Source: Alphaproteobacteria bacterium (lineage in GTDB: Bacteria; Myxococcota_A; UBA796; UBA2385). From it: a DNA stretch of 64,000 bases. The notes beneath the pieces are model-generated. The model saw only the letters and a list, made by a program, of their open reading frames with translations, was not told the DNA's origin and searched no databases. The position numbers and the translations under genes were made by a program. This document shows positions 8,690 to 16,942 of the stretch, in pieces. The stretch is from the NCBI GenBank assembly GCA_020632755.1, contig JACKEY010000018.1:1-64000 (forward strand), written 5' to 3'. Positions within the stretch are counted from its first letter, which is position 1. Each line of letters opens with the position of its first letter.

Positions 8690-10249
8690 TCAGCCGGCCT
8701 CCTCCTCCCCCAGACAGGGGCTCTCGGCCAGGTAGACGAACCGCGTGTCGGGCTTCACGGGCTGCTCGAGGGGCGGGTTGAGCCGGTCGGTGCCGTCGTC
8801 ATGGCGGATGCCGATGACCAGGGCGCCGCTCTGCTGGCGGATGGCCCGCTGGGCGCTGCCGAAGGTGGCCGGGAAAGGCGCGGCCGGGTCCGCCGGCGTC
8901 CACGCGCCCACGAACAGGCTCTGGGCGCCACTGCTCGCGACCTCGCTCATGATCGCGGCGCTGCCGGGCACCCGCACTGCGTGGGCGATGAGCGAGAAGC
9001 CGAGCCGCGTGGTCTCGATCACCTCGTCGGCCCCGGCGGCGTGGGCGTGCTGCACGTTCTCGGCGTCCAGGATCTCGGCGACCACGTACAGCGGGGCGCT
9101 GCGCAGGGCGGTGGCTTCCTGGCGCGCCATGTAGGACCGCAGGGTGAACAGGGTCAGGATCGTGCGGGCGTCGGCGGACTGGGGCCCCAGGTTGCGCTTG
9201 CCCATCACCACGACGCTGGCGGCGTGGGTCAGCCGCAGCTTGTCGAGCTCGGACTCCTTGGTGGGGTCGGCCTGGACCCAGGTGAAGGTCGGGCCCAGGC
9301 TGTAGGGGCGGTCGAGATCGTCGACGACCACGATGTCCTGGCCGGTGTCGGCGAGCTCTTCCGTGATGGCCGAGAGCAGCATGGACGCGCTCTCGTCGTA
9401 GCCCATGACCACGACGTGGCCGATGTAGTCGGACATGCGGAACTGCTCCTCCCGGATGCTCATCACCGCGTGCAGCAGCGTGTTGCCGACGATGCCGGCG
9501 AACAGTGCGAGGGTGAACATGCCGGCGACCATCAGCACGGCGCCGACGATGCGGCCCAGGCCGGTCACCGGCGAGATGTCGCCGAAGCCGACGGTGGTGA
9601 GGGTCACGATGGACCACCACAGGCCGTCGGCCAGGCTGTTGATGGCGGGGTTGGCCTGCGCCTCGACCAGCCAGATGCTGATGCCGCCCAGGATCGTCGC
9701 GCCCAGCAGCAGCGCCTGCCCGAACACGAACAGCAGGCGGTTCTCCTCGAAGGCCCGCATCAGCCCGGTGAACGGGTTGCTGTAGCGGAACAGCTTCGCG
9801 GTGCGCAGCAGCCGCAGCAGGCGCAGGGCGCGCAGGCCGCGCAGGGCCGGGACCAGCGCCAGCACGGTCAGGATGTCGACCAGCATCAGCGGGCGCAGGC
9901 AGTAGGACAGCCGCCCGAGCAGGTGGATGCGCAGCCGGCGATGGGCCGGCAGGGCGAAGAAGCGCAGTTCTGGCGGGCGCCAGGACGCCACGCGCAGCAC
10001 GATCTCCAGGCCGAAGAAGACCAGGATCGCCCGGTCGACGGCCCGCAGCACCGCGTTGTCCCACCAGGCGCCCGGCAGCGCCAGCTCGAGCGCGAACAGG
10101 GCGACCGACCCGATGATCAGCGCCCAGACGACGCCCTGGGTCCACCGGAAGGCGTCGGTGGACGGCGCGTGGAAGGCGTCGTGCACCGTGTCGCGCAGCC
10201 CCTGGAGCGGCCAGCCGTCGGCGGGCTGCGGCGAGGTGCGCGGGGACAT
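8690..10249 (-). CDS. voltage-gated K+ channel with RCK/TrkA-N domain
   Basis: Predicted 519-residue six-transmembrane potassium channel. S1 is at about 41-61. S4 is the Arg-ladder LRALRLLRLLRTAKLFR around residue 145, so it should sense voltage. The selectivity filter TLTTVGFGD is at about 215-223, followed by S6. From about residue 270 a Rossmann-like regulator of K+ conductance domain begins (HVVVMGYDESA, then VVVDDLDRP and QADPTKESELDK), as in Kch-like channels. The ATG at 10249 has no good Shine-Dalgarno. It diverges from the small ORF and MATE pump across a 165-base space. Confidence 0.9.
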   Translation of the reverse strand: MSPRTSPQPADGWPLQGLRDTVHDAFHAPSTDAFRWTQGVVWALIIGSVALFALELALPGAWWDNAVLRAVDRAILVFFGLEIVLRVASWRPPELRFFALPAHRRLRIHLLGRLSYCLRPLMLVDILTVLALVPALRGLRALRLLRLLRTAKLFRYSNPFTGLMRAFEENRLLFVFGQALLLGATILGGISIWLVEAQANPAINSLADGLWWSIVTLTTVGFGDISPVTGLGRIVGAVLMVAGMFTLALFAGIVGNTLLHAVMSIREEQFRMSDYIGHVVVMGYDESASMLLSAITEELADTGQDIVVVDDLDRPYSLGPTFTWVQADPTKESELDKLRLTHAASVVVMGKRNLGPQSADARTILTLFTLRSYMARQEATALRSAPLYVVAEILDAENVQHAHAAGADEVIETTRLGFSLIAHAVRVPGSAAIMSEVASSGAQSLFVGAWTPADPAAPFPATFGSAQRAIRQQSGALVIGIRHDDGTDRLNPPLEQPVKPDTRFVYLAESPCLGEEEAG

Positions 10250-10338
10250 CGGATCCGGGGGAGGAGAGGAGCTCGGTTCGCCAGCTTGTCACACGCCGGG
10301 ACTTGCGCGCGGTCGGGTCCGCGGACCACGCTGTATCC

Positions 10339-10354
10339 GGGCACGGCCGTGCCC
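10339..10354. promoter_or_regulatory. 16-bp perfect palindrome, operator candidate
   Basis: GGGCACGGCCGTGCCC reads identically on both strands. It sits 60 bases before the small ORF and 89 bases before the K+ channel start, right after a TGTATC tract that could belong to a -10 element. A dimeric repressor site controlling one or both divergent units is the simplest reading; no regulator gene is adjacent. Chance palindromes are more likely in GC-rich DNA, so this is moderate evidence. Confidence 0.45.
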
Positions 10355-10414
10355 AGCGCGCGACCCTTGCGCGTTCCTTCCCCACCTGCCTGTTCCATCG
10401 AGAGGAGGCCCCCC

Positions 10415-10537
10415 ATGTCCAGCAACGTCTACAGCGTCACCATCGCCACCTGCACCCTCGTCCAGCCGGATCCGATGAAGGTCCCCGGCCCGACGGGGCG
10501 GCTCCGACGAACGAGGCGACGGGAGCGCCGCTGCTGA
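10415..10537 (+). CDS. 40-residue small ORF, possible leader peptide of the MATE pump
   Basis: ATG at 10415 preceded by AGGAGG with a six-base spacer, as good a ribosome binding site as any in the window. The peptide starts MSSNVYSVTIATCTL, has a Pro-rich middle (QPDPMKVPGPTG) and ends RLRRTRRRERRC. It resembles no protein I know. It is followed by a GC hairpin and a 228-base leader before the MATE transporter. The Arg-x-Arg tail recalls the basic +x+ motifs in ribosome-stalling leader peptides of macrolide resistance genes, but that link is speculation. It could also be a short secreted or modified peptide, or not translated at all. Confidence 0.4.
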   Translation: MSSNVYSVTIATCTLVQPDPMKVPGPTGRLRRTRRRERRC

Positions 10538-10555
10538 CCCGGCAGCGGTCCTGAT

Positions 10556-10573
10556 CCTCCGCGCTCGCGGGGG
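10556..10573 (+). terminator. GC hairpin 18 bases after the small ORF
   Basis: CCTCCGCG and CGCGGGGG pair over eight positions (one T-G) around a two-base turn, so in practice a seven-pair stem with a four-base loop. No T-run follows. It could be an attenuator between the small ORF and the MATE gene or simply a GC-rich fold. Confidence 0.25.
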
Positions 10574-10765
10574 TCCGGACACTCCCTGACCCCGCATCGG
10601 TCCGCTCCTCGTGCCCCGGCACGTGTGCGACCCGCTGCGTCTTCGTCTCCGGCGCGCGTCCGTCCGCTGTCTGCGGCGGCGTGCGTCCTGCCGGCGCCTC
10701 GTCCGCGTCTCCCCCCGTCCCGAGGGGCGGGGGCCCGCGGCCCGAGATCCGCCTGGAGGTGCGCC

Positions 10766-12178
10766 ATGCGCACGAACCCCACCTCCCTGCCCGAGAGGAT
10801 CGGCATCCGGGAGGTCCACCGGCTCGCCTGGCCGGTGATGATCGGAATGTTGTCCCACACCGCCATGACCGTGGCGGACACCCTGTTCGTGAGTCGACTC
10901 GGGACCGCGCCGCTGGCCGGCATCGGGATCGGCGGCACGGCGGCCTTCCTGCTCACCGCGACGGGCTTCGGCCTGACCGCCGGCGTGCGCGTGAAGGTCG
11001 CCACCGCCACCGGCGCCGGTCGGCACGCCGACGTGGCCGCGCTGGCCTTCCAGGCCGGCTGGATCGCGCTGGCGGGCGGGCTCGTCGGGCTGGTCCTGGC
11101 TCCGGCTTCGCTGCCGGTGGTGCGCCTGTTCGGCGCGTCCCCGGAAGCGGCCGGGCACGCCAGCGACTACCTGCGCGTCATGCTGCTGGGCACGGGTCCC
11201 GCGCTCGGCAGCCTGGCCCTGCAGGCCTGGTTCCAGGGCCGCGGCGACACCCGCACGCCCATGGTCGCGGCCGTGCTGTCCAACCTGCTCAACATCGCCC
11301 TCGACCCGGTGTTCATCTTCGGCGCCGGGCTGCCGGGCGGGCTGTCCGTGCCCGCCTGGGGCGCGGGCGGAGCAGCGCTGGCCACGGTCGTCGGCCACGG
11401 CCTGTCCCTCGCGATCCTGGCCGCGGCTGCCGCGCCCGCCCTGCGCGGGACGGCGCCGTGGCTGCGGCCGCGGTTGCTGGTGCCGGCGCTGCGCACGGGC
11501 CTGCCCATGGCCTTGCGCGGGACGCTGTCCGTGGCGGGCTTCTCCGTGTTCGTGGCCATCCTGGCCCACAGCGGGGACGCCCACCTGGGTGCGCACGTGA
11601 TCGTGCTGCGCATCGTCAGCGTCAGCTTCCTCCCCGGCCATGCCGTGGGCGAAGCCGCCGGTGTGCTGGTCGGCCAGGCCCTGGGCGCCAACCGCCCCGA
11701 GCTGGTCCACCAGGCCTTCCGCGCGGCGACGCGCCTGGCCGTGGCCATCATGGGCACGATGGCGCTGGTGTTCGTGGTGATCCCCGAGACCCTGCTGCTC
11801 CCCTTCCACCCCGCCCCCGACGTGGCGGTCGTCGCGGCCCAGCTGATGCTGATCGCAGCGGCCTTCCAGGTCTTCGACGCGGTGGCGATGGTGGCGATGG
11901 GTGCGCTCAACGGGGCGGGCGACACGCGGTTCACGCTGCTGTCCGGTGTGGGCTGCATGTGGCTCGTGAACCTGCCGCTCGGCTGGTTCCTGGCCCTGCA
12001 CCTGGAGCTCGGGGCGGTGGGCGCCTGGCTGGCGCTGACCGCGGAGATCGTGACCTACATGACCATCGCGGGCCTGCGCGTGCGCGGGACCCGGTGGATC
12101 GAGGCCGGCATGGCGGCGGCGGAAGAGGACGCGCGCGCCGCCGAGGCCGAGGCGGTGGCCACCGTCGCCGCGGCCTGA
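10766..12178 (+). CDS. MATE-family efflux transporter
   Basis: Predicted 470-residue, 12-segment membrane transporter. The ATG at 10766 has GGAGG seven bases upstream; the frame is open further upstream but without initiation signals. Typical MATE features are seen: an N-terminal RLAWPVMIGMLSHTAM segment, the FVSRLGTAPLAGIGIG loop, and two homologous six-helix halves with NLLNIALDPVFIFG at the end of the first half. Such proteins export cationic drugs or metabolites by Na+ or H+ exchange. Its long leader and upstream small ORF suggest regulated expression. Confidence 0.92.
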   Translation: MRTNPTSLPERIGIREVHRLAWPVMIGMLSHTAMTVADTLFVSRLGTAPLAGIGIGGTAAFLLTATGFGLTAGVRVKVATATGAGRHADVAALAFQAGWIALAGGLVGLVLAPASLPVVRLFGASPEAAGHASDYLRVMLLGTGPALGSLALQAWFQGRGDTRTPMVAAVLSNLLNIALDPVFIFGAGLPGGLSVPAWGAGGAALATVVGHGLSLAILAAAAAPALRGTAPWLRPRLLVPALRTGLPMALRGTLSVAGFSVFVAILAHSGDAHLGAHVIVLRIVSVSFLPGHAVGEAAGVLVGQALGANRPELVHQAFRAATRLAVAIMGTMALVFVVIPETLLLPFHPAPDVAVVAAQLMLIAAAFQVFDAVAMVAMGALNGAGDTRFTLLSGVGCMWLVNLPLGWFLALHLELGAVGAWLALTAEIVTYMTIAGLRVRGTRWIEAGMAAAEEDARAAEAEAVATVAAA

Positions 12179-12183
12179 GCACT

Positions 12184-12215
12184 GCAGGCCCCCTGGGAGC
12201 TCCCGGGGGGCCTGC
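12184..12215 (+). terminator. long GC hairpin after the MATE gene
   Basis: The sequence from GCAGGCCCCC to GGGGGGCCTGC folds into an almost unbroken stem of up to 14-16 pairs with one T-G pair and a tiny loop at GGAGCTCC. It starts five bases after the MATE stop codon. There is no U-tract, but high-GC bacteria often terminate at such bare hairpins. It also separates MATE from the next gene, which has its own promoter-like TACGCT immediately after. Confidence 0.55.
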
Positions 12216-12221
12216 TACGCT
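12216..12221 (+). promoter_or_regulatory. candidate -10 element TACGCT
   Basis: A TANNNT hexamer between the hairpin and the next start codon (ATG 12242). A start of transcription about seven bases on would leave a short leader containing only the GGAGGAGAG ribosome binding site. The same hexamer recurs before the gene at 51097. No convincing -35 is visible. Confidence 0.35.
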
Positions 12222-12241
12222 CTGCCGACCTGGGAGGAGAG

Positions 12242-12790
12242 ATGTCCGAGCAGCCCCCTGACGGCACCGATCGCCCGCGCCTGGCCGATGCCGTGGCCGA
12301 GGCGGTGCGTGACGCCATGTCCCGCGCCGGGCTCAGCGGCGACGCGCTGGCCGATGCCGTGGCCCAGGCCCTCGACGGCCTGCAGGGGCTCGATCCCGGC
12401 CACATCACCGTGCAGGTGCTGCGGCCCGACGACGGCACGCCCGACATCCACGTGGTCGACGGCGGCCTGCCCCGCGATGCGCCGCGCCCGGCCCGGCCGC
12501 GACCCGACCTGCACATCGCCGGCGAGCCCCCCGCAGAGAGCCCCGCCCCCGCGGCCGGCCTCGCCGTCGAGGGCGGCATCCGCCTGGACGCCGAAGAACG
12601 CCAGGCCGTGTTCCGCGGCGCGGTGGTCCGGCCCTACCGGATCGCCTGCGACAGCGGCCGGCTGGCCGTCAGCGTCGACGGCACGGTGGTCGAGGCCCTG
12701 GGCCCCGGACAGACCGTCGATGTCGAGGGCGGCGCCATCTCGGTGCGGGCCGCAGACGGTGGCGCCCGGGGGCGGTACGCTCGGCTGTAG
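12242..12790 (+). CDS. unknown 182-residue protein
   Basis: ATG at 12242 directly behind GGAGGAGAG. I do not recognise the protein. Residues 1-75 are Ala/Asp-rich with a possible helical repeat (DAVAEAVRDAM, DALADAVAQAL). Residues 80-110 are Pro/Ala-rich. The C-terminal ~70 residues (from GLAVEGGIRLDAEER) look like short beta strands with Gly/Asp turns. There is no signal peptide or membrane span. The next gene starts 14 bases after the stop and may be co-transcribed. Confidence 0.7.
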   Translation: MSEQPPDGTDRPRLADAVAEAVRDAMSRAGLSGDALADAVAQALDGLQGLDPGHITVQVLRPDDGTPDIHVVDGGLPRDAPRPARPRPDLHIAGEPPAESPAPAAGLAVEGGIRLDAEERQAVFRGAVVRPYRIACDSGRLAVSVDGTVVEALGPGQTVDVEGGAISVRAADGGARGRYARL

Positions 12791-12803
12791 CCCCGGAGCG
12801 CCC

Positions 12804-13241
12804 GTGATCGCCCTCGTCCTGACCCTGGTCCTGCCCGCGTCTGCCCACGACCTGGATCCGCGCGCCGAGATGGCCGCCCGCGTGATGGCGACGCACGCGG
12901 TCGATCCGGACGGAGACACCGGCGGTGGTGGCGGCGGCATCGTCGATCCGGACGGCGACGTCCAGCCCGGCGGCGGGGTCTCCGACGACGCCCGCATCGT
13001 CTGCGAGTACCCGATCTTCCGCGACCCCCGCTGGCACGCCGCCGTCCAGGCCGACCTGCCCCCGCGCACGGTGGGCTGGAAGGCCGACCTCCTCCAGCAG
13101 CTCTCCGTCGTCGACCCCGGCCGCACGGCCCTGCGCGCGACGCCCGGCGTCCTGCTCGGCCGCGGCGGCGCCTTCCTCTCGGGCACGCCGATCGGCGATC
13201 GCACCGTTCGGCTGGACGGCATCGAGCTGCTGGCCCGCTGA
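12804..13241 (+). CDS. small secreted protein, unknown
   Basis: Predicted 145 residues from GTG 12804 behind CCGGAGCG. The N-terminus IALVLTLVLPASAHD looks like a short signal peptide with cleavage after ASA, although it lacks the usual Lys/Arg. Then comes a linker with two VDPDGD repeats and a Gly run, followed by a ~90-residue domain containing one Cys and an ending GDRTVRLDGIELLAR. No family recognised. The start is the least certain part. Confidence 0.6.
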   Translation: MIALVLTLVLPASAHDLDPRAEMAARVMATHAVDPDGDTGGGGGGIVDPDGDVQPGGGVSDDARIVCEYPIFRDPRWHAAVQADLPPRTVGWKADLLQQLSVVDPGRTALRATPGVLLGRGGAFLSGTPIGDRTVRLDGIELLAR

Positions 13242-13288
13242 GCCGGCGCCCGGCGCGATAGGGCCCCGCTCCTCCCCGGAGCGACCCG

Positions 13289-14062
13289 ATGTCCTGGACC
13301 CTCGGCACCGTCAACGTCAACGGCATGCGCGCCGCTGTGCGCAACGGCTTCCCCGCCTGGCGCGGGCGCTCGGGCTGCGACGTGCTCTGCCTGCAGGAGC
13401 TGCGCATGCAGGAAGACCAGATGACGGGCGACCACACCGAGCCCCGCGGCTGGAAGCGCGTCCAGGTCGACGCCGAGAAGAAGGGCTACTCGGGCGCGTC
13501 CGTCTGGAGCCGCCTGCCCGTCGTGGACCAGGGCACCGGCATCGGGCTGGACTGGGCCGACGCCGAGGGCCGGGTCGCCTGGATGCAGCTCGATCGGGCC
13601 CGCGTGTACAGCGTCTACCTGCCGAGCGGCAGCTCCGGCGAGGCGCGGCAGGCCATGAAAGAACGGTTCATGGCCCACTTCTTCGACTGGTCGCGGGACC
13701 TGCTGGCGACCGGCGCGCCCATCGCCATCTGCGGCGACCTGAACATCGCGCACGCCGAAGCCGACATCCACAACCCCGGCGCCAACAAGAAGAACTCCGG
13801 CTTCCTGCCCCACGAGCGGGAGTGGTTCAGCGAGCTGCTGGGCCTGGGCTGGACCGACTGCTTCCGCGCCGCGAACCCCGACGCTCGGGAGTACTCCTGG
13901 TGGTCCAACCGCGGCCAGGCCCGGGCCCTCGATCGCGGCTGGCGCATCGACTACATCCTGGCCAGCCCGGCGCTGGCCGCCACGCTCGAGTCCAGCTCGA
14001 TCGTCGGCCGCACGCCGGCGCTGTCGGACCACTGCCCGGTGTTGGCGACGTTCGGGGCGTAG
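13289..14062 (+). CDS. xth: exodeoxyribonuclease III (Xth-type AP endonuclease)
   Basis: Predicted 257-residue EEP-family nuclease for base excision repair: cuts 5' to abasic sites and degrades 3' ends. Start ATG 13289; upstream CCCGGAGCG is a weak ribosome binding site. Motifs: VNVNGMRAA at the start with the metal-binding Asn, CLQELRM with the catalytic Glu near residue 42, ICGDLNIAHAEADIHNP near 148 with the Asp/Asn pair, WRIDYILAS near 230 and the final SDHCPV Asp-His. All catalytic positions are present and the length (about 255-270) is normal. Confidence 0.95.
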   Translation: MSWTLGTVNVNGMRAAVRNGFPAWRGRSGCDVLCLQELRMQEDQMTGDHTEPRGWKRVQVDAEKKGYSGASVWSRLPVVDQGTGIGLDWADAEGRVAWMQLDRARVYSVYLPSGSSGEARQAMKERFMAHFFDWSRDLLATGAPIAICGDLNIAHAEADIHNPGANKKNSGFLPHEREWFSELLGLGWTDCFRAANPDAREYSWWSNRGQARALDRGWRIDYILASPALAATLESSSIVGRTPALSDHCPVLATFGA

Positions 14063-14086
14063 GGGGTCGGTGCGGCCGAAGGCCGT

Positions 14087-14986
14087 CTACTCCTGGACCA
14101 GCAGCACCGTGCTGAACACCGCGATGCCGGCGCCTTCGTCGCTCTCGGTGCTGCCGCCCTGGAAGACGGTGGCGGTGCCGCCGTCGGCCCACTCCTTGTG
14201 GTCGTAGTCGGCGGACAGGATGCGCAGCTTCGTGCCGGACTCGAGGCCCAGGTCGTCGGCCAGGATGAACCGGGCCGGCGGGTCGTGGGCGACGCTCATG
14301 CGGCCCATGAACCAGGCGGCGACCACGGTGCCCTCGACCTCTTCGAGGGGCAGGCCGATCGCGCCGGGGTCGACGCGCACGGCCGCCAGGTACTCGCTCT
14401 CGCCATCGTCGAGGTAGGGCGAGTTCGCCGTGCTGCCGGTCATCTTGTCCGCGTCGACGAAGATCGACAGGCTGCCGTCCACGTCGACCAGGGACTCGCC
14501 GCTCGAGACGTCGGACGAGGTGGCGAAGGGGTACAGGATCATGTCCTGTTCCAGGCTGATCGCGTCGCCGTCGGCGATGGAGATCAGGTCCAGCGGCGTG
14601 GCGTAGCTCTTCTGGTCGGCCAGGTAGACGGCTTCCAGGGCGTAGTGGTCGGCGGAGACGTTGTTGTAGGCGAAGCTGCCGTCGGACCCGGTCGAGACCG
14701 TGGTGCACAGCTCGGCGCAGAGCCGCATCTGCACGCCCTCGACGCCGCCGCCCGACGGGTCGACGACCTTGCCGGAGATGCTGGCGGTGCCGCCGCCGCC
14801 GCCGTCGGTGTCCGTGTCGGTGTCCCCGCCGTCGGTGTCCGTGTCGCCGCCGTCGGTGTCGGTGTCCCCGCCGTCGGTGTCGGTGGAGCCGTCGGTCCCG
14901 CCGCTGTCCCCGTCCTTGTCGCCGCAGGCGAGCAGGCCGAGGGCGAGGGGGAGGGCCAGCAGGGAGGTGAGGGTCAGGGTGCGCAT
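14087..14986 (-). CDS. lipoprotein with TDTDGGD linker and carboxypeptidase-regulatory-like domain
   Basis: Predicted 299 residues, ATG 14986 behind GGAAGG. Lipobox GLLAC with Cys21, then GDKDGDSGG and a (D)TDTDGGD repeat linker up to about residue 65. Residues 66-140 (SISGKVVDPSGGGVEGVQM, then TVSTGSDGSFAYNNVSADHY) match the carboxypeptidase regulatory-like / prealbumin-like beta sandwich. The rest is an acidic beta-rich region without recognised motifs. Probably exposed on the cell surface. The coding repeat is a minisatellite that can change length in frame. Confidence 0.75.
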   Translation of the reverse strand: MRTLTLTSLLALPLALGLLACGDKDGDSGGTDGSTDTDGGDTDTDGGDTDTDGGDTDTDTDGGGGGTASISGKVVDPSGGGVEGVQMRLCAELCTTVSTGSDGSFAYNNVSADHYALEAVYLADQKSYATPLDLISIADGDAISLEQDMILYPFATSSDVSSGESLVDVDGSLSIFVDADKMTGSTANSPYLDDGESEYLAAVRVDPGAIGLPLEEVEGTVVAAWFMGRMSVAHDPPARFILADDLGLESGTKLRILSADYDHKEWADGGTATVFQGGSTESDEGAGIAVFSTVLLVQE

Positions 14987-15197
14987 GGGACCTTCCGGAG
15001 CGGGGAGGAAGAGGAGGCGGGGACCTTAGCACCGCAGGGCGGGAACCGGTGGTCCCAGGGAGTGGGGCGTCCATGTCCCACCCGGGACGGCGATGCCCCG
15101 GTGGGGCTGCCCCCAGAGGTCGATGGGCAGTGAATCGTCGGCGGATCCTGCCCGGCACGGGGGTTGCAACGAACCGGTGACGAAGACCGGAGGCCCC

Positions 15198-16688
15198 GTG
15201 AACCAGGCTGCAGCGCTCCCTCGCACGTTCCCCCTCCTCATCCTGCTGACCGCCTGCACGGGCGCGGGCGAGGCCCCGGCGCCCACCGACCTCGCCGAGG
15301 CCTTCGACAGCGCCTCGCGCGAGTACGACGTGCCCCGCGACCTGCTGGTCGCGATGAGCCACCACCTGACCCGGCTCGACTCCCACGCCGGCATGGAGGC
15401 CATCGACAGCGGCGTCGGCATCATGAACCTGCACGCCGACGGCAGCCAGCCGAGCCTGGAGCGCGCCGCGACGCTGCTGGCCAAGGACGTCGATGACGTC
15501 GCCCTGGACGACTTCCTGAACATCCGCGGCGCGGCCGCGCTGCTGCGCTACCAGGCCGACCAGGAGGAGCTCCGCACCGGCGAGCCCGTCGACGAGCTGC
15601 GGGAGTGGTTCCCGCTGGTCGCCCGCTTCTCGGGCGCCGACGATCCCTTCGTCGCCAACGGCTTCGCCGACCAGGTCTACGACAGCATGCAGTGGGGCAT
15701 GCTGGTGGAAGCCCACACCGGCGACTTCCTGGAGATCCCCCCCCACCAGTTCCCCTGGCGGGACGAGTACCGACAGGCCACGGCGGGCAGCTCGCTCATC
15801 GCCTCCTTCGTGCCGGCCTCCTCCTCCAACTACACCAACAGCAGCCGGGGCAGCGTCAGCCAGGTCGTCATCCACACGATGGAAGGCAGCTACAGCGGCT
15901 CGATCTCCTGGTTCCAGAACGCCTCGGCCGGGGCGAGCGCCCACTACATGGTGCGCAGCAGCGATGGCGAGATCACCCAGATGGTCGACGAAGCCGACAT
16001 CGCCTGGCACGCCGGCCACTGGGACACCAACCAGGCCAGCATCGGCATCGAGCACGAGGGCTTCACGTCGGACCCGAGCGCCTGGTACAGCGACGCCATG
16101 TACCGGGCCAGCGCGGCCCTGACGGCCGACCTCTGCGACCGCTACGGCATCCCCAAGGACCGCTCGCACATCATCGGCCACTGGGAGGTCCCCGGCTGCA
16201 GCAACCCCAAGGGCGGCGGCAGCAGCTGCCACACCGACCCCGGCGACGGCTGGGACTGGGACTACTACATGGAGCTGGTGGCCGGCGGTGGCGGCAGCGG
16301 CGGCGGCACCAGCAGCCCGACCAGCCTGCTCACCGACGGCATGAAGCAGGGCCGGTTCGAGGTCGAGGCCCGCAGCAGCCTGACCGGCGCCAGCGACACC
16401 TGCAGCGGCCGGCTGGAGGGCTCCGCCAACAGCGGCAACCTGTACCTGACGGCGACCTGCATCAGCGACCGCCGCGGCGCCGACGCGGGCGAGCTGCGCA
16501 TCACCTGGTCGGGGGCCGCGATGGGCGACCGCGTCAACGGCACCGTCGTCGCCGAGGGCTACAGCGACCCCTGGGAGGGCGAGCTGCAGGCCGACGGCTC
16601 GCTCGTGGCCACCATCACGGGCAGCCACGACATCGGCGGCGACGTCGGGACGGTGACGTACACCGCGGAGATCACGGTCGAGCCGTAG
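15198..16688 (+). CDS. N-acetylmuramoyl-L-alanine amidase (Amidase_2/PGRP type), lipoprotein
   Basis: Predicted 496 residues, GTG 15198 behind GGAGG. Signal and lipobox ILLTAC place Cys20 as the lipid anchor. A helical N-terminal region (about 25-175) precedes the amidase domain (about 205-365): VVIHTMEGSYSGSISWFQN with the first zinc His, ASAHYMVRSSDGEI, IAWHAGHWDTN, SIGIEHEG and GHWEVPGCSNP...CHTDPG, which carry the remaining zinc ligands and catalytic residues. A Gly-rich linker leads to a C-terminal beta domain of ~120 residues with paired Cys. It should cleave the amide between MurNAc and the stem peptide, in turnover or predation; which of the two cannot be told. Confidence 0.88.
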   Translation: MNQAAALPRTFPLLILLTACTGAGEAPAPTDLAEAFDSASREYDVPRDLLVAMSHHLTRLDSHAGMEAIDSGVGIMNLHADGSQPSLERAATLLAKDVDDVALDDFLNIRGAAALLRYQADQEELRTGEPVDELREWFPLVARFSGADDPFVANGFADQVYDSMQWGMLVEAHTGDFLEIPPHQFPWRDEYRQATAGSSLIASFVPASSSNYTNSSRGSVSQVVIHTMEGSYSGSISWFQNASAGASAHYMVRSSDGEITQMVDEADIAWHAGHWDTNQASIGIEHEGFTSDPSAWYSDAMYRASAALTADLCDRYGIPKDRSHIIGHWEVPGCSNPKGGGSSCHTDPGDGWDWDYYMELVAGGGGSGGGTSSPTSLLTDGMKQGRFEVEARSSLTGASDTCSGRLEGSANSGNLYLTATCISDRRGADAGELRITWSGAAMGDRVNGTVVAEGYSDPWEGELQADGSLVATITGSHDIGGDVGTVTYTAEITVEP

Positions 16689-16729
16689 GTCGTGAACTGC
16701 CGCGATCGGTGCGGGGCAGCAGGGGCTTC

Positions 16730-16884
16730 AGGCTTCGGGCTGCGGGCTTCGGGAGGGCCGGGGAGCGGATCGGGCGGTGGGAGGGCTCGCGGTGCGCCGG
16801 GCGCTGCGCGCCACCGGTCGTCGGACCGACCGCCGGAACGCTCGAACCCCCACGCTGGAGCCTGGAGCCCACAGCCCGGAGCCT
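16730..16884. repeat. 21-bp imperfect inverted repeat in a convergent spacer
   Basis: Arms at 16730-16750 and 16864-16884 match at 18 of 21 positions when one is reverse-complemented, with 113 bases between them. Each arm is itself made of GGCTTC/GGAGCC-like short repeats. The spacer (16689-16942) separates the amidase gene from the convergent DUF6918-type gene and holds no gene I can support. A two-way terminator or a small mobile-repeat remnant are both possible. Confidence 0.4.
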
Positions 16885-16942
16885 CGGGCGGCCGAGCAGC
16901 AAGGGCGCCCTCGAGCTGCCGCGGCGCCCCGACCACCAGCCG

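Larger units (their letters stand above)
10250..10765. other. 516-base divergent spacer and leader upstream of the MATE pump
   Basis: This stretch lies between the K+ channel start (minus strand) and the MATE start (plus strand). It holds a 16-bp perfect palindrome, a small ORF with a textbook ribosome binding site and a GC-rich hairpin just after that ORF, each listed separately. The remaining 190 bases before the MATE ATG are strongly C/G-rich, with no other reading frame I can support. Confidence 0.7.

Noticed and set aside
3713..10249. Defence island around SbcCD
   Set aside because: SbcCD is a common housekeeping nuclease; neighbours (channel, crotonase) are not defence genes and there is no mobility gene.
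10611..10838. 75-codon frame before and into the MATE gene
   Set aside because: Arg-rich out-of-frame reading of the leader, without a ribosome binding site.
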